From: JAHRAW01 sp965212085
Lineage (GTDB): Bacteria; Pseudomonadota; Gammaproteobacteria; Arenicellales; Poriferihabitantaceae
Direction of reading: 5' to 3'
Length of the DNA stretch: 64,000 nt
Assembly: GCA_965212085.1 (NCBI GenBank)
Contig: OZ243042.1
Coordinates: forward strand, 2,232,001-2,296,000
In this document: one piece after another, positions 17,720-26,442 of the stretch
How the letters are laid out: each line of letters opens with the position of its first letter
How positions within the stretch are numbered: position 1 is the stretch's first letter
The notes under the pieces: model-generated
The model's input: the letters and a program-made list of their open reading frames with translations, nothing else
Told to the model about the DNA's origin: nothing
Databases searched by the model: none
Made by a program: the position numbers and the translations under genes

Positions 17720-19021
17720 TTATACCCTTGCCGGGTTTTTCCGTGACGGATGGCGGTACACCACCTTGCCGCCGATCAGGGTGGTGACTACTTTGCCGGT
17801 CAGGGTGTGGCCGAGCCAGGGGGTGTTTTTGCCGTTGCTGTGCATGGACGCCGGTTCCAGGGTCCATTTCAGGGCCGGGTCGAACAGGCACAGGTCGGCG
17901 AGTGCACCGACGCCGAGGTGGCCGGCGTCTATGCCGATGATGGCGGCGGGGTTGGCGGTCAGGGCTTTGATGGCGGTGGCGCGGGGCAGCGCGCCTTGAT
18001 TTATCAACGCCATGGTCAGGGGCAGCAGGGTGTCCACCCCGGAGATGCCGGGGGCGGCTTCTACGAAGGGCGCGAGTTTGGCGTCGGCGACCTGGGGCTG
18101 GTGGTCGGAGCAGATCGCGTGGATGGTTCCTTCGCCGACTCCCCGCAGCAGGGCGAGACGGTCGCGTTCGGTGCGCAGCGGCGGGAACACCTTGTAGCGA
18201 GTGTCAAAGGTGCCGATGTGTTGGTCGGTGAGGTGCAGGTGATGGACGGCGACGCCGGCGCTGACCGCCAACCCTCGTGCGGTGGCTTCGGCGATCATTT
18301 CCACCGCCCGGCCGCTGGAGAGCAGGTCAAAGTGGGCGCGCGCGCCGCTGGTTTCGATGAGCGCGAGGTCGCGGGCTACGCCGGCGGTCTCCGCGGCTTC
18401 GGGGATGGCGGGCAGCCCGAGGCGGGTGCTGACTTCGCCTTCGTGGACGACTCCATTACCCTGCAACCACGGATCGCACGGGGTCACGAATACCGGCAAT
18501 CCGTAAGTGGCCGCGTACTGCATGGCGCGGCGCATTACCAGCGTGTTCGCCACCGGCCGCAGGCCGTTGCCGACCCCCACGCAGCCGGCGTCCATGAGCA
18601 GGGCCATGTCCGCCAGCCGTTCGCCGCCGAGGCCGGCGGTCAGCGCGCCGAGGGGGTGCACGCGGCTGAAACCGCATACCCCGGCGCGGTCGCGGATCAT
18701 CTGCGCCATGGCCGGGGTGTCAATCACCGGCGCGGTGTCCGGGGGGCATACCATGCGCGTGATGCCGCCGGCGGCGGCGGCGCGGGTTTCCGAAGCGATG
18801 GTGGCGGTGTGGGCGGCGCCGGGTTCGCGCAGCCGCGCACACAGGTCAATGAGGCCGGGAAGCACCAGTAGCCCGGCGGCGTCAATGCGGCGCGCGATGG
18901 TGAAGGCTTTGGGTTTTTTGCCGATGGCGGCGATCTTGCCACGGCCCACGTACAGGTCGCGGACTTCGTCCAGGTTGTTGGCCGGATCCAGCACGTGGCC
19001 GCCGGCGATCAGCAGGTTCAC
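17720..19021 (-). CDS. pyrX: Dihydroorotase-like protein PyrX (catalytically degenerate PyrC paralogue)
   Basis: 433 residues, full length for a type I dihydroorotase. The metal site that reads DxHxHxREPG in active enzymes is GLIDLCARLREPG here, so both histidines of HxH are lost, although AICSDHQP is retained. In Pseudomonas and relatives such non-catalytic PyrC' chains act as structural partners of aspartate transcarbamoylase. The gene overlaps pyrB by 4 bp (19018-19021), which fits a shared complex. An active dihydroorotase must be encoded elsewhere. Confidence 0.88.
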   Translation of the reverse strand: MNLLIAGGHVLDPANNLDEVRDLYVGRGKIAAIGKKPKAFTIARRIDAAGLLVLPGLIDLCARLREPGAAHTATIASETRAAAAGGITRMVCPPDTAPVIDTPAMAQMIRDRAGVCGFSRVHPLGALTAGLGGERLADMALLMDAGCVGVGNGLRPVANTLVMRRAMQYAATYGLPVFVTPCDPWLQGNGVVHEGEVSTRLGLPAIPEAAETAGVARDLALIETSGARAHFDLLSSGRAVEMIAEATARGLAVSAGVAVHHLHLTDQHIGTFDTRYKVFPPLRTERDRLALLRGVGEGTIHAICSDHQPQVADAKLAPFVEAAPGISGVDTLLPLTMALINQGALPRATAIKALTANPAAIIGIDAGHLGVGALADLCLFDPALKWTLEPASMHSNGKNTPWLGHTLTGKVVTTLIGGKVVYRHPSRKNPARV

Positions 19022-19992
19022 GCGCGTTCCTCCGAGCCGCCCATGATGGTGGCCATGATGGACATGCGCACGGCGATGCCGTTGGTCACCTGGTCGAGGA
19101 TCACCGAGCGCGAGCTGTCGGCCACCGCCGAGGAGATTTCCAGGCCGCGGTTGATGGGTCCCGGATGCATGACCACCGCGTCTTTGTCGGCGTGGCGGAG
19201 TTTTTCTTCGGTGAGGCCGTAGCGGTTGTAGTATTCCTGCTCGCTCGGCACCAGTTTGCCGTCCATGCGCTCGCGTTGCAGCCGCAGCATAATCACGACG
19301 TTGATGCCGGCCAGCCCTTCAATCATGTCGCTGGTGGCGGTTACGCCCATGGTTTCGATTTCCGTGGGGATCAGCGTGCGCGGCCCGACCACGCGGATCT
19401 CGGCGGCGCCGAGGGCGGTGAGGGCGTGAATCTGCGAGCGCGCCACCCGCGAGTGCAGGAGGTCGCCGATGATGGCGACCCGCAGGCCGTCGAAGCCGCC
19501 CGTGGCGCGGCGGATGGTGAACATATCCAGCATCGCCTGGGTGGGGTGGGCGTGGCGGCCGTCACCGGCGTTGATGACGCGCACCGGTTCGGGGAGGTGG
19601 GCGGCGATCAGGTGGGCGGCGCCGCTGGCGCTGTCGCGCACCACGAACAGGTCGGTGTGCATGGCTTCCAGGGTTCGCACGGTGTCGAGGATGGACTCGC
19701 CCTTGATGGTGGACATCCGTGAAGCGTTGAGGTTGATGACGTCGGCGGACAGGCGTTTGCCGGCGATCTCGAAGGTGGTGCGGGTGCGGGTGCTGGGTTC
19801 AAAAAACAGGTTGACCATGGTCTTGCCGCGCAGCAGCGGGACCTTCTTGATCTCGCGCTTGCCGAAACTGACGAACGATTCGGCGGTGTCGAGGATGCCC
19901 ACCAGGACTTCGCGGGGCAAGCCGCTGACGGTCAGGAAATGTTTGAGTTTTCCGTTTTGGTCAAACTGGATGGAGTCGGCGGCGGGGGTCAT
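19018..19992 (-). CDS. pyrB: Aspartate carbamoyltransferase catalytic chain
   Basis: 324 residues. The carbamoyl phosphate site FFEPSTRTRTTFE and the aspartate-side GDGRHAHPTQAMLD are intact. It catalyses the committed step of pyrimidine synthesis. It overlaps pyrR upstream and pyrX downstream by 4 bp each, so the three are cotranscribed. It is probably dependent on the PyrX partner for assembly. Confidence 0.95.
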   Translation of the reverse strand: MTPAADSIQFDQNGKLKHFLTVSGLPREVLVGILDTAESFVSFGKREIKKVPLLRGKTMVNLFFEPSTRTRTTFEIAGKRLSADVINLNASRMSTIKGESILDTVRTLEAMHTDLFVVRDSASGAAHLIAAHLPEPVRVINAGDGRHAHPTQAMLDMFTIRRATGGFDGLRVAIIGDLLHSRVARSQIHALTALGAAEIRVVGPRTLIPTEIETMGVTATSDMIEGLAGINVVIMLRLQRERMDGKLVPSEQEYYNRYGLTEEKLRHADKDAVVMHPGPINRGLEISSAVADSSRSVILDQVTNGIAVRMSIMATIMGGSEERA

Positions 19993-20519
19993 TGCTTGGA
20001 TGCTCCGGTGCCGGGGCCGAGGTTGATAATGTTGAGGGCGAGGCGGCCGTGGTCGTTGCTGAGTTTGGCTTCCTGATGGCCGGCGAGATCCAGGGACTGC
20101 CCGATAACGTCGGCCTGGATCGGCAACTCCCGTCCCGGCCGTTCAATGAGCACCGCCAGGCATACCCGTTCCGGGCGACCAAATGAGAAGATTTCGTTGA
20201 GCGCGGCGCGGATGGTGCGCCCGGTGTGGAGCACGTCGTCCACCAGAATAATGTCGCGGTCGTCCACCGCCACCGGCAAGTTGGAAGCCTTGACTTCGGG
20301 GTTGAGCCCGACGCGGCTGAAGTCGTCCCGGTAGAAGGATATGTCGAGGGTGCCGAGAGAGGCAAGGGGTGGAGCGGAGCCGAGGGCCGCTTGCAGGCGT
20401 TCGGCGAGCCACGCGCCGCCGGTGTGGATGCCGATGAGAATGGGTTCGCGCAACCGTTGAGAATGGATCTCGTCAGCCATCTTTTGGATGATCGCGGCCA
20501 GTCGCTCGGAATCGTACAC
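19989..20519 (-). CDS. pyrR: PyrR-family uracil phosphoribosyltransferase / pyr regulator
   Basis: 176 residues. The PRPP-binding loop DDRDIILVDDVLHTGRTI is clear, and the N-terminal PILIGIHTGGAWLAERL is typical. In Gram-positives PyrR binds pyr mRNA. In gammaproteobacteria it is usually kept with pyrBX, where its regulatory role is less certain. The start is GTG, overlapping the ruvX stop (TAGTG). Confidence 0.9.
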   Translation of the reverse strand: MYDSERLAAIIQKMADEIHSQRLREPILIGIHTGGAWLAERLQAALGSAPPLASLGTLDISFYRDDFSRVGLNPEVKASNLPVAVDDRDIILVDDVLHTGRTIRAALNEIFSFGRPERVCLAVLIERPGRELPIQADVIGQSLDLAGHQEAKLSNDHGRLALNIINLGPGTGASKQ

Positions 20520-21016
20520 TAGTTGCGGTTGTCCTCCAGCCAGGTGCGAACGATCAACTCCGCGGCGAGGTTGTCTCGGTGTTTGATGCGCCTTTGACGG
20601 AGCGATTTGCCCGGCGTATTCGTCCTTGCCGCCGCCAGCAACTCTTCGGCGCCGGCGGTGGTCAGGCGTTCGTCAACGTACACCACGCTGAGGCCGAAAC
20701 GCCGCCCCGCGCGTTCGCCGAATTTTCGCGCCCGCGCCGCCATACTGCTTTCACTGCCGTCCATGTTGAGGGGCAGGCCGACGATCAGGGCCGCGGGCAA
20801 CCATTCCTCAATGAGCCGCCCGACCGCAAACCAGTCCGGGGTTCCGGCTTTGGCGGGCACGGTGGACAGCCCCTGGCTGGTGCCGGTGCGGGTGTTGCCG
20901 GTGGCGACGCCGATGCGTTTCAGGCCGAAGTCGAAGCCGATGACTCTGGCGTTCACGTCCGCGTTGGGCGTTGCACCCTTCGTCAAAACCCGCATGGTAA
21001 CCCCGGCCTCAGGCAT
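20519..21016 (-). CDS. ruvX: Holliday-junction-resolvase-fold protein RuvX (YqgF)
   Basis: 165 residues from the ATG at 21016 (MPEAGVTMRV), which has a GAGG site; the ATG at 20995 is an alternative. RNase H-like motifs: VIGFDFGLKRIGVATG, ALIVGLPLNMDGSES and VVYVDERLTTAGAEELL. The family is linked to 16S rRNA 5' end maturation and perhaps recombination. It overlaps yqgE by 8 bp, the standard yqgE-ruvX pairing. Confidence 0.9.
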   Translation of the reverse strand: MPEAGVTMRVLTKGATPNADVNARVIGFDFGLKRIGVATGNTRTGTSQGLSTVPAKAGTPDWFAVGRLIEEWLPAALIVGLPLNMDGSESSMAARARKFGERAGRRFGLSVVYVDERLTTAGAEELLAAARTNTPGKSLRQRRIKHRDNLAAELIVRTWLEDNRN

Positions 21017-21578
21017 GACCGACCTCGGTGGACAGCTGCGCGTAGTCAATGCCCAGCAGTTCGGCGGCCTGATGCCATTTGTGGTCAATGCGGGTGTTGA
21101 AGATGATGGAATGGTCGGCGGGGGCGTGGAACCAGGAGTTTTGCTTGATTTCAAACTCCAGTTGCCCCGGACCCCAGCCGGCGTATCCCAGGATCATCAT
21201 CGCGTTCGCCGGCCCGCGTCCGCCGGCGATGGCGCCGAGTATGTCCCGTGAACTGGTCAGCCACAGCCCGCCGCCGATCTCCAGGGAGGATTCCCAGCGG
21301 TTGTTGCTTTTTTTGTCGGCGTGAACCACCAGCCCCAGTTCGGGGCTGATCGGCCCGCCTTCAAAGACCGGCTGCTCGATGCGGTTGAGGCTGGAAACCG
21401 GCAGCGAAAGTTGATCGAAGACGTCCCCCAGGCGGTGATCCGTGAGCCGGTTGACGATTACCCCGATGGCCCCGTTGGCGTCGTGCTGACAGATCAGCGA
21501 GACCGTTTGATGAAAACTCGGATTGGTCAGCTGCGGCATGGAGACCAGCAACTGGTTTTTCAGGGAAGTGCTCTTCAT
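21009..21578 (-). CDS. yqgE: YqgE/AlgH family protein
   Basis: 189 residues from MKSTSLKNQLL at 21578; in-frame ATGs at 21641 and 21647 could add a charged extension. Conserved LVSMPQLTNPSFHQTVSLICQHD, GAIGVIVNRL, VFEGGPI and LGYAGWGPGQLEFEI identify the family, whose biochemical role is not known. It heads the yqgE-ruvX-pyrR-pyrB-pyrX unit. Confidence 0.9.
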   Translation of the reverse strand: MKSTSLKNQLLVSMPQLTNPSFHQTVSLICQHDANGAIGVIVNRLTDHRLGDVFDQLSLPVSSLNRIEQPVFEGGPISPELGLVVHADKKSNNRWESSLEIGGGLWLTSSRDILGAIAGGRGPANAMMILGYAGWGPGQLEFEIKQNSWFHAPADHSIIFNTRIDHKWHQAAELLGIDYAQLSTEVGHA

Positions 21579-21662
21579 CTTTTCGGGGCGGCGATTCCTC
21601 CGGGTTCGGGTCGGCGGCTGGGCGGGTCGGGGGTTATTCATCGTCATCGGCAAGGTTTCCCC

Positions 21663-21700
21663 ATTATACTAAATTTCCGCGCCGGATGATGTCGTATAAT
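21663..21700. promoter_or_regulatory. Possible divergent promoter pair (two TATAAT boxes)
   Basis: A perfect TATAAT lies on the minus strand at 21663-21668, facing yqgE, and another on the plus strand at 21695-21700, facing the pilI-like gene. No convincing -35 element is visible for either, so this is a weak call. Confidence 0.4.
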
Positions 21701-21761
21701 TGCCCGTGATGATACCGGCGTCCACCGACCCAATCCGGCCTCCAGGCCAACTTCCAACTTG

Positions 21762-22352
21762 ATGGCCAATCCAGTGGCCGATCCAATGACATTGCTGCAG
21801 CAGCTCGAAGACGCCGGTTCCGGTGGCAAAGCCGATGCCGATGCCCCGGGGCCGGGACCGGGGCGGCCGGCCACCGGCCTGTGGCGCGGGTTGGCGTTCA
21901 CCATTGAAGACCTGAATCTGGTAACGCCCGACGCCGGTGGCCTGCGGGTCGCGCCGGGCCGGGAGGCGCAGTTGTTGCCGCTGCCATGGTGCCGGGAATG
22001 GGTCAGGGGCATGCTCCCGGTCGGCGGGGAAATCTATACGGTGATTGACTTTGCGCGCTTCATCGGCCGCCGCCCGCTGGCCGCAAGCCGGGATGCCAGC
22101 CCGAATGCCTACCGGAATGCCAGCCTGCTTTTGATGCCCGGCGATTCGTTCAACAGCGCGCTGCTGCTGGACAGCCGCATCAGTTCAAGGACTTTCAGCC
22201 ACGATTGGCCGCAGACCGAGGTCGCCGATTTTGACCCGGCCCTGGCGCCTTTTTTGAGCGCGGTGCTGATGGATGGCGGGCAACCCTGGGGGGTGCTCGA
22301 TACCACGGCGTTGATGGGTTCGGAAAGCTTTATCCGTATCGGTTGCGGTTGA
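21762..22352 (+). CDS. CheW-like protein (PilI-like)
   Basis: 196 residues. CheW-type fold: LWRGLAFTIEDLNLV, LPLPWCREWVRGMLPVGGEIYTVIDFARFIG, LLLMPGD, and AVLMDGGQPWGVLDTTAL near the C-terminus. It matches PilI, the coupling protein of the type IV pilus chemosensory (Pil-Chp) system. It starts the cluster that continues with PilJ- and ChpA-like genes 22 and 57 nt apart. The PilG and PilH response regulators that normally precede pilI are missing, and yqgE lies there instead. Confidence 0.75.
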   Translation: MANPVADPMTLLQQLEDAGSGGKADADAPGPGPGRPATGLWRGLAFTIEDLNLVTPDAGGLRVAPGREAQLLPLPWCREWVRGMLPVGGEIYTVIDFARFIGRRPLAASRDASPNAYRNASLLLMPGDSFNSALLLDSRISSRTFSHDWPQTEVADFDPALAPFLSAVLMDGGQPWGVLDTTALMGSESFIRIGCG

Positions 22353-22373
22353 TGCAGCCGGTTCTGACTGCAA

Positions 22374-23540
22374 ATGACCGCTAAGGCCGCCCCCGACCCA
22401 CCCACTCAATCCGGCCAAACCGGCGTCGGCAGGCAGATCGCCTGCTGGATGGTGGCGTTGCTGGGGGCGTTGACCGGGCTGATTTACTTCCACTACCAGC
22501 CCGATTGGGGCGGGTTGGCCGGGGCGGCCGGAAGCCGCCGCGCCGAAATTTTCGGGCACCTGCCGTGGATGCTCGGCGCGGTGGGTCTGCTGGCGTTGCT
22601 GGCCTTGTTCTGGATCATCAACCAGCAGACCCGGCGTCGCAGCGACGCTCACCTGCACCGCGCCCGGCAAGCCGAAAGGGCGCTCGCCGGATTGCGGGAA
22701 GAGATTGAAATCGCCTGCGGCGAAACCCCCGGCACGGACGCCGCCGCCGAACATCCCATCGCTCGCTGGCAGGCCGCCAATGACGCGCAGGCGGCGGAAA
22801 TCAAGCGCATCGCCGGGGAAATCGCGTCCATGACCGAAGCCCTGGGCCGCATCAACGAATCGGCATCCGAAGCCGCCGGGCAGGCGCAACTTGGGGCGGA
22901 GACCGCGCACAAGGGCGCGGCGGCGGCGCACAATGCCATTGCCGGCATAAACGACACCCGTAGCCGGATTCAAGACGCCGCCGACCGCCTCAAACACCTC
23001 GCCCAAAGCACCCGGCAGTTCAACGAAACGGTGCGCCTGATCCGGGATGTGACCGCGCAAACCGGGGTGTTGTCCCTCAACGCCGCCCTGCGCGGTGGCG
23101 GGGGCGGGGCCGGGGCGGCTGAGGTGGAGACGGCGGAAGAAATGCAACGCCTCGCCGACCGCGCCGCCCGTGGGGCCGGGGAAGTCGCCGAACTGGCGCG
23201 GGCGATTCAAAGCGACGCCGACGGCGTGATCGCGTCTTTGGAAATCACCGCCGGCAAGGCCGCCGCCGGCACCGCCCCGGCGGATGAAGCGGGTCGCGCA
23301 TTGGCGGACATCGAAAACGTTGGCCGGGAGTTGCGGGAGATCATGGAGCGGGCGGCGAGCGGGGCCGCCGCTGAAGCCGCCCACGCGCAAGCCGTCGGCG
23401 AAAAAATAGCCCAACTCAGGAGCGCCGCCGAACAATCAAACGCGAATGTATCCCAAATTGCCGCCGGCCTCGAAAAACTGCAAGCGGCGGCGGCTAATCC
23501 GGGGCAGTCAACCCCCGCCGCCAAACCGCCGGAACGCTAG
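22374..23540 (+). CDS. PilJ-like methyl-accepting protein, short and degenerate
   Basis: 388 residues, against roughly 680 for a typical PilJ. Two membrane helices (about 22-42 and 63-83) and a small loop replace the usual large periplasmic sensor. The coiled-coil signalling part is recognisable, but the normally invariant hairpin tip that contacts CheA/CheW reads QTGVLSLNAALRGGGGGAGAAE instead of QTNxLALNAAIEAARAGE. Coupling to a kinase is therefore doubtful. It may be a decaying receptor or one with altered signalling. Confidence 0.7.
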   Translation: MTAKAAPDPPTQSGQTGVGRQIACWMVALLGALTGLIYFHYQPDWGGLAGAAGSRRAEIFGHLPWMLGAVGLLALLALFWIINQQTRRRSDAHLHRARQAERALAGLREEIEIACGETPGTDAAAEHPIARWQAANDAQAAEIKRIAGEIASMTEALGRINESASEAAGQAQLGAETAHKGAAAAHNAIAGINDTRSRIQDAADRLKHLAQSTRQFNETVRLIRDVTAQTGVLSLNAALRGGGGGAGAAEVETAEEMQRLADRAARGAGEVAELARAIQSDADGVIASLEITAGKAAAGTAPADEAGRALADIENVGRELREIMERAASGAAAEAAHAQAVGEKIAQLRSAAEQSNANVSQIAAGLEKLQAAAANPGQSTPAAKPPER

Positions 23541-23596
23541 CACCAATGCCAATGCCCCCGGTTCACCACCCCGCCATCCCCTGATCCCCTGAGGAA

Positions 23597-25504
23597 ATGT
23601 TTTTTTCGCAAAGCGAAGCGATTCTTGGCCGCATCCACGACCATCTCGCCGCGTGGCGCGCGAGCGGCCCGGACGCGGAGTTGCTGGGGTTGTTGCGGGG
23701 CGAGTTCAGCACCCTGAAAAGCGGCGCCGATGACGCCGGTTTTGACGACGTGTCCCGGCTCAGCCACAGCGTCGAAAACCTGCTCGCCCAAAGCGGCGAC
23801 GTGGCCGGCCCCGATGACGTGGGACTGCTCAACCTGCTTGAGGAAACCCACGATGGGCTGGTGGCGGATCTCGGTTTTGTGCCGTTGGCGTCCCGGGATC
23901 AGGTTCAGTCCTTGAACAGTCTGGTGGCGTCGTTGCTGGGCGACGGGCCGCAAACCGAAGGCACGTCACTGCATCCGGCGGGGGTGGCCGTGGGCGCGTT
24001 TGATGAATGTCTGCCGCAGTTGCGCCGCGTCGCTGAAGCCGAAGCCGAGGCAAGCGGCAAGCAGGTGGAACTGTCCCTCACCGGCGGCGGCGTCGAAGCG
24101 GAGCGGCGGGTTCTGGAGCGCATAACGGCGGCGTTCGCACACCTGATTCGCTGCTCCGTCGCGCACGGCATCGAATCCGCCGAGCAACGCGCGGCCTCCG
24201 GCAAGGATGCGGCCGGGCGCATCGGCATCGCCGTGGTGCGGCGCGGCGGCGAATTGTTGATTGAGTATTGGGATGACGGCCGGGGGCTGGATGCGGAAAA
24301 ACTCGCAGCCGATGCGGTGGCGGCGGGCATGGTGCAGCGCGCCGATGAAATCGGTGAAGAACATTTGCTGCAGATTCTTGCCCGGCCCGGTGGCGGTCTG
24401 GAAGCGGTGTGCCGGGCGGTGCGCGAACTCGGCGGGCTGATGGCCGTGAAATCGGAAATCGGCACCGGCGTTCGCGTTCAGTTCCTGCTGCCGGCGATCC
24501 TCGGCGCGCAGCGGGCGTTGCTGGTTACGGCGGGGAAATACCGCTTCGCCATACCCGCGCACACCATCGAGCGTGTGATGCGGGTGCCGGCGGATGAAGT
24601 GCCGGCGCGTGATGGACAAACATATCTCGCCGTGGGCGAGCGGCGGATACCCGTCGTCAACCTCGCGGCGCGAGTCGGCGCGGACGATGCGCAACGGACG
24701 CAGCCGGCCGCTTTTACTTTGCTGGTGCTGATTCGGCTCGCGGACCGGGTCAGCGCCTTTGCGGTGGACGAGTTCCACGACATCCACGCTATCAACGACC
24801 CCGCCCCCAAAAACCCCGGCGCGCAACTGGCCTCCATCCGCGGACTCGCCGGGGTCGCAGTTTTAGCGGATTCCGGCAGGGCGGTGATTCTCGACCCCGG
24901 CGCGTTCATCCATCGTGAGTTGCCGGAGCGCCACGGGCTGACCCGGTTTCCGCTCGGCGATTGCGATCTGTTTCCGGCGTCTGCGGACAGCGCGAAAGCC
25001 CCGGAGCAGAGCGCGGCCCCGGAAAAAACCATGCGCGTGGTCGTGCTGGAGACGCCCCCCGGCCCGTTGGTGATTCCCGCCTCTTTGGTGGCGGAGGTGG
25101 TCGGCGGGGTGGAGCCGCAACCGTCCGGGCGCGAACATGAATGGATCTGCGGTGATTTTCTCTGGCGTGGTTTCGCGGTGCCCGTGATCAACAATACCAC
25201 CGCCTTCGCTGCCGATGAAGACGCGGATGCCGAAGAATCCGAACCCTGCGAACACGCGGTAATCCTGTGGCCGATGAAAGACACTCGGCCCGACGAGTTT
25301 TTTGCGCTGACCGGTTCGGCCCCGCCCAGGGTAGTTGAAATTGCCCCCCAACCGGCCCCCACTCCACCCGCCGCCGCCGCCACCGCCACCGCCACCGCCA
25401 ATGGGCAGCCGCCCAACCTGCTGGGCTATGTGCAAATTGACCGGCGCACCGGCCTCATTCCCGATCTCAAAAGCCTGGCCCACGGAATTTTCCATGACCG
25501 CTGA
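23597..25504 (+). CDS. ChpA/CheA-like protein with eroded kinase motifs
   Basis: 635 residues. Order: Hpt-like bundle (about 1-110), HATPase domain (about 135-295), CheW domain (about 300-430), Pro/Ala-rich linker regions and a second CheW-like segment (about 485-570). The phospho-acceptor His expected in the Hpt HTLKG motif is Ser here (FSTLKSGADDAGF, about residue 38). The ATPase N-box reads HLIRCSVAHGIE, with Cys in place of the conserved Asn and Ala in place of Asp. The G1 box WDDGRGLD is kept. No receiver domain is present. It is unlikely to autophosphorylate. Confidence 0.72.
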   Translation: MFFSQSEAILGRIHDHLAAWRASGPDAELLGLLRGEFSTLKSGADDAGFDDVSRLSHSVENLLAQSGDVAGPDDVGLLNLLEETHDGLVADLGFVPLASRDQVQSLNSLVASLLGDGPQTEGTSLHPAGVAVGAFDECLPQLRRVAEAEAEASGKQVELSLTGGGVEAERRVLERITAAFAHLIRCSVAHGIESAEQRAASGKDAAGRIGIAVVRRGGELLIEYWDDGRGLDAEKLAADAVAAGMVQRADEIGEEHLLQILARPGGGLEAVCRAVRELGGLMAVKSEIGTGVRVQFLLPAILGAQRALLVTAGKYRFAIPAHTIERVMRVPADEVPARDGQTYLAVGERRIPVVNLAARVGADDAQRTQPAAFTLLVLIRLADRVSAFAVDEFHDIHAINDPAPKNPGAQLASIRGLAGVAVLADSGRAVILDPGAFIHRELPERHGLTRFPLGDCDLFPASADSAKAPEQSAAPEKTMRVVVLETPPGPLVIPASLVAEVVGGVEPQPSGREHEWICGDFLWRGFAVPVINNTTAFAADEDADAEESEPCEHAVILWPMKDTRPDEFFALTGSAPPRVVEIAPQPAPTPPAAAATATATANGQPPNLLGYVQIDRRTGLIPDLKSLAHGIFHDR

Positions 25505-26366
25505 AAACCTTTTGCCCAACCCCGCCGCCGATCACGCGCCATCCGATCTGCCCGATCTTTCCGAACTGAGCGCCCTGGTCCGGCAAACCGCGCTCAAGGA
25601 ACACGCCGCCGCCCGTGGTGACGTGGTCCGCACCACCAAGCAGGACGGCAGCTGGGTCACCGACATTGACCGGCGGATGCAGAACCAACTGCTGGCCCAA
25701 CTCCGCCGACGCTGGCCGCAGTACGGTTTCATCGGCGAGGAGATGACCCACGCCGACCAAGTCGCGGTGTGCGACCGCAGCCGCGCCGGTTACTGGGTGC
25801 TCGACCCCCTCGACGGCACCACCAACTTCACCGCCGGATTCCTGTTCTACGGCGTTTCCCTGGCGCTGGTGGTGGACGGCCGCGCGCGCCTCGGAGTGGT
25901 TTTCGACCCGGTGCGCGGCGAATGTTTTTCCGCCCGGGCGGGGCGCGGCGCGCGCCTCAACGGCGAGCGGCTAACGTGCTCCGCCAGCGCCACGCACACC
26001 CTCGGCGAGTGCATCGCCATCATTGATTACAAGCGGCTGGTGGGCGACCTCGCCGCGCAACTGGTGCGCTCCCCGCCGTACCGCTCCCAGCGCAACCTCG
26101 GCTCCTCGGTGCTGGAATGGTGCTGGCTGGCCGCCGGACGCGCGCAACTCTATCTCCACGGCGGCCAGAAACTGTGGGATTTCGCCGCCGGCTACCTGAT
26201 CCTCACCGAAGCCGGCGGCGTCGCGACCTCGCTTTCCGGCAAGCCCCTGGACTGCGCCCGCCTGCGCAAACGCTCGGTGGTAGCAGCGGTCAACCCCGAC
26301 CTGCTGACGCGCTGGGACGCCTGGATAAACGCCAACAGCGCGGCGCCGAAGGCTTCGCCTTTGTGA
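25494..26366 (+). CDS. Inositol monophosphatase family phosphatase
   Basis: 290 residues from the ATG at 25494, which overlaps the ChpA-like gene by 11 bp. Metal and substrate motifs are intact: GFIGEEM, WVLDPLDGTTNF and KLWDFAAGYLILTEAGG. The family includes SuhB, CysQ and fructose-1,6-bisphosphatase-like enzymes, and the exact substrate cannot be assigned from sequence. It is followed by a hairpin with a T-run. Confidence 0.88.
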   Translation: MTAENLLPNPAADHAPSDLPDLSELSALVRQTALKEHAAARGDVVRTTKQDGSWVTDIDRRMQNQLLAQLRRRWPQYGFIGEEMTHADQVAVCDRSRAGYWVLDPLDGTTNFTAGFLFYGVSLALVVDGRARLGVVFDPVRGECFSARAGRGARLNGERLTCSASATHTLGECIAIIDYKRLVGDLAAQLVRSPPYRSQRNLGSSVLEWCWLAAGRAQLYLHGGQKLWDFAAGYLILTEAGGVATSLSGKPLDCARLRKRSVVAAVNPDLLTRWDAWINANSAAPKASPL

Positions 26367-26385
26367 TGGATGCAACGAGTGCCCC

Positions 26386-26410
26386 GCGCCCGTTTTGCGG
26401 GCGCAATTTT
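26386..26410 (+). terminator. Intrinsic-terminator-like hairpin after the IMPase gene
   Basis: Stem GCGCCCG/CGGGCGC with loop TTTTG, followed by AATTTT, 20 bp after the IMPase stop. It separates the core block from the restriction remnant. Confidence 0.6.
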
Positions 26411-26442
26411 GATAGAATGCCTTTCAAACTCAAGACAAACCA

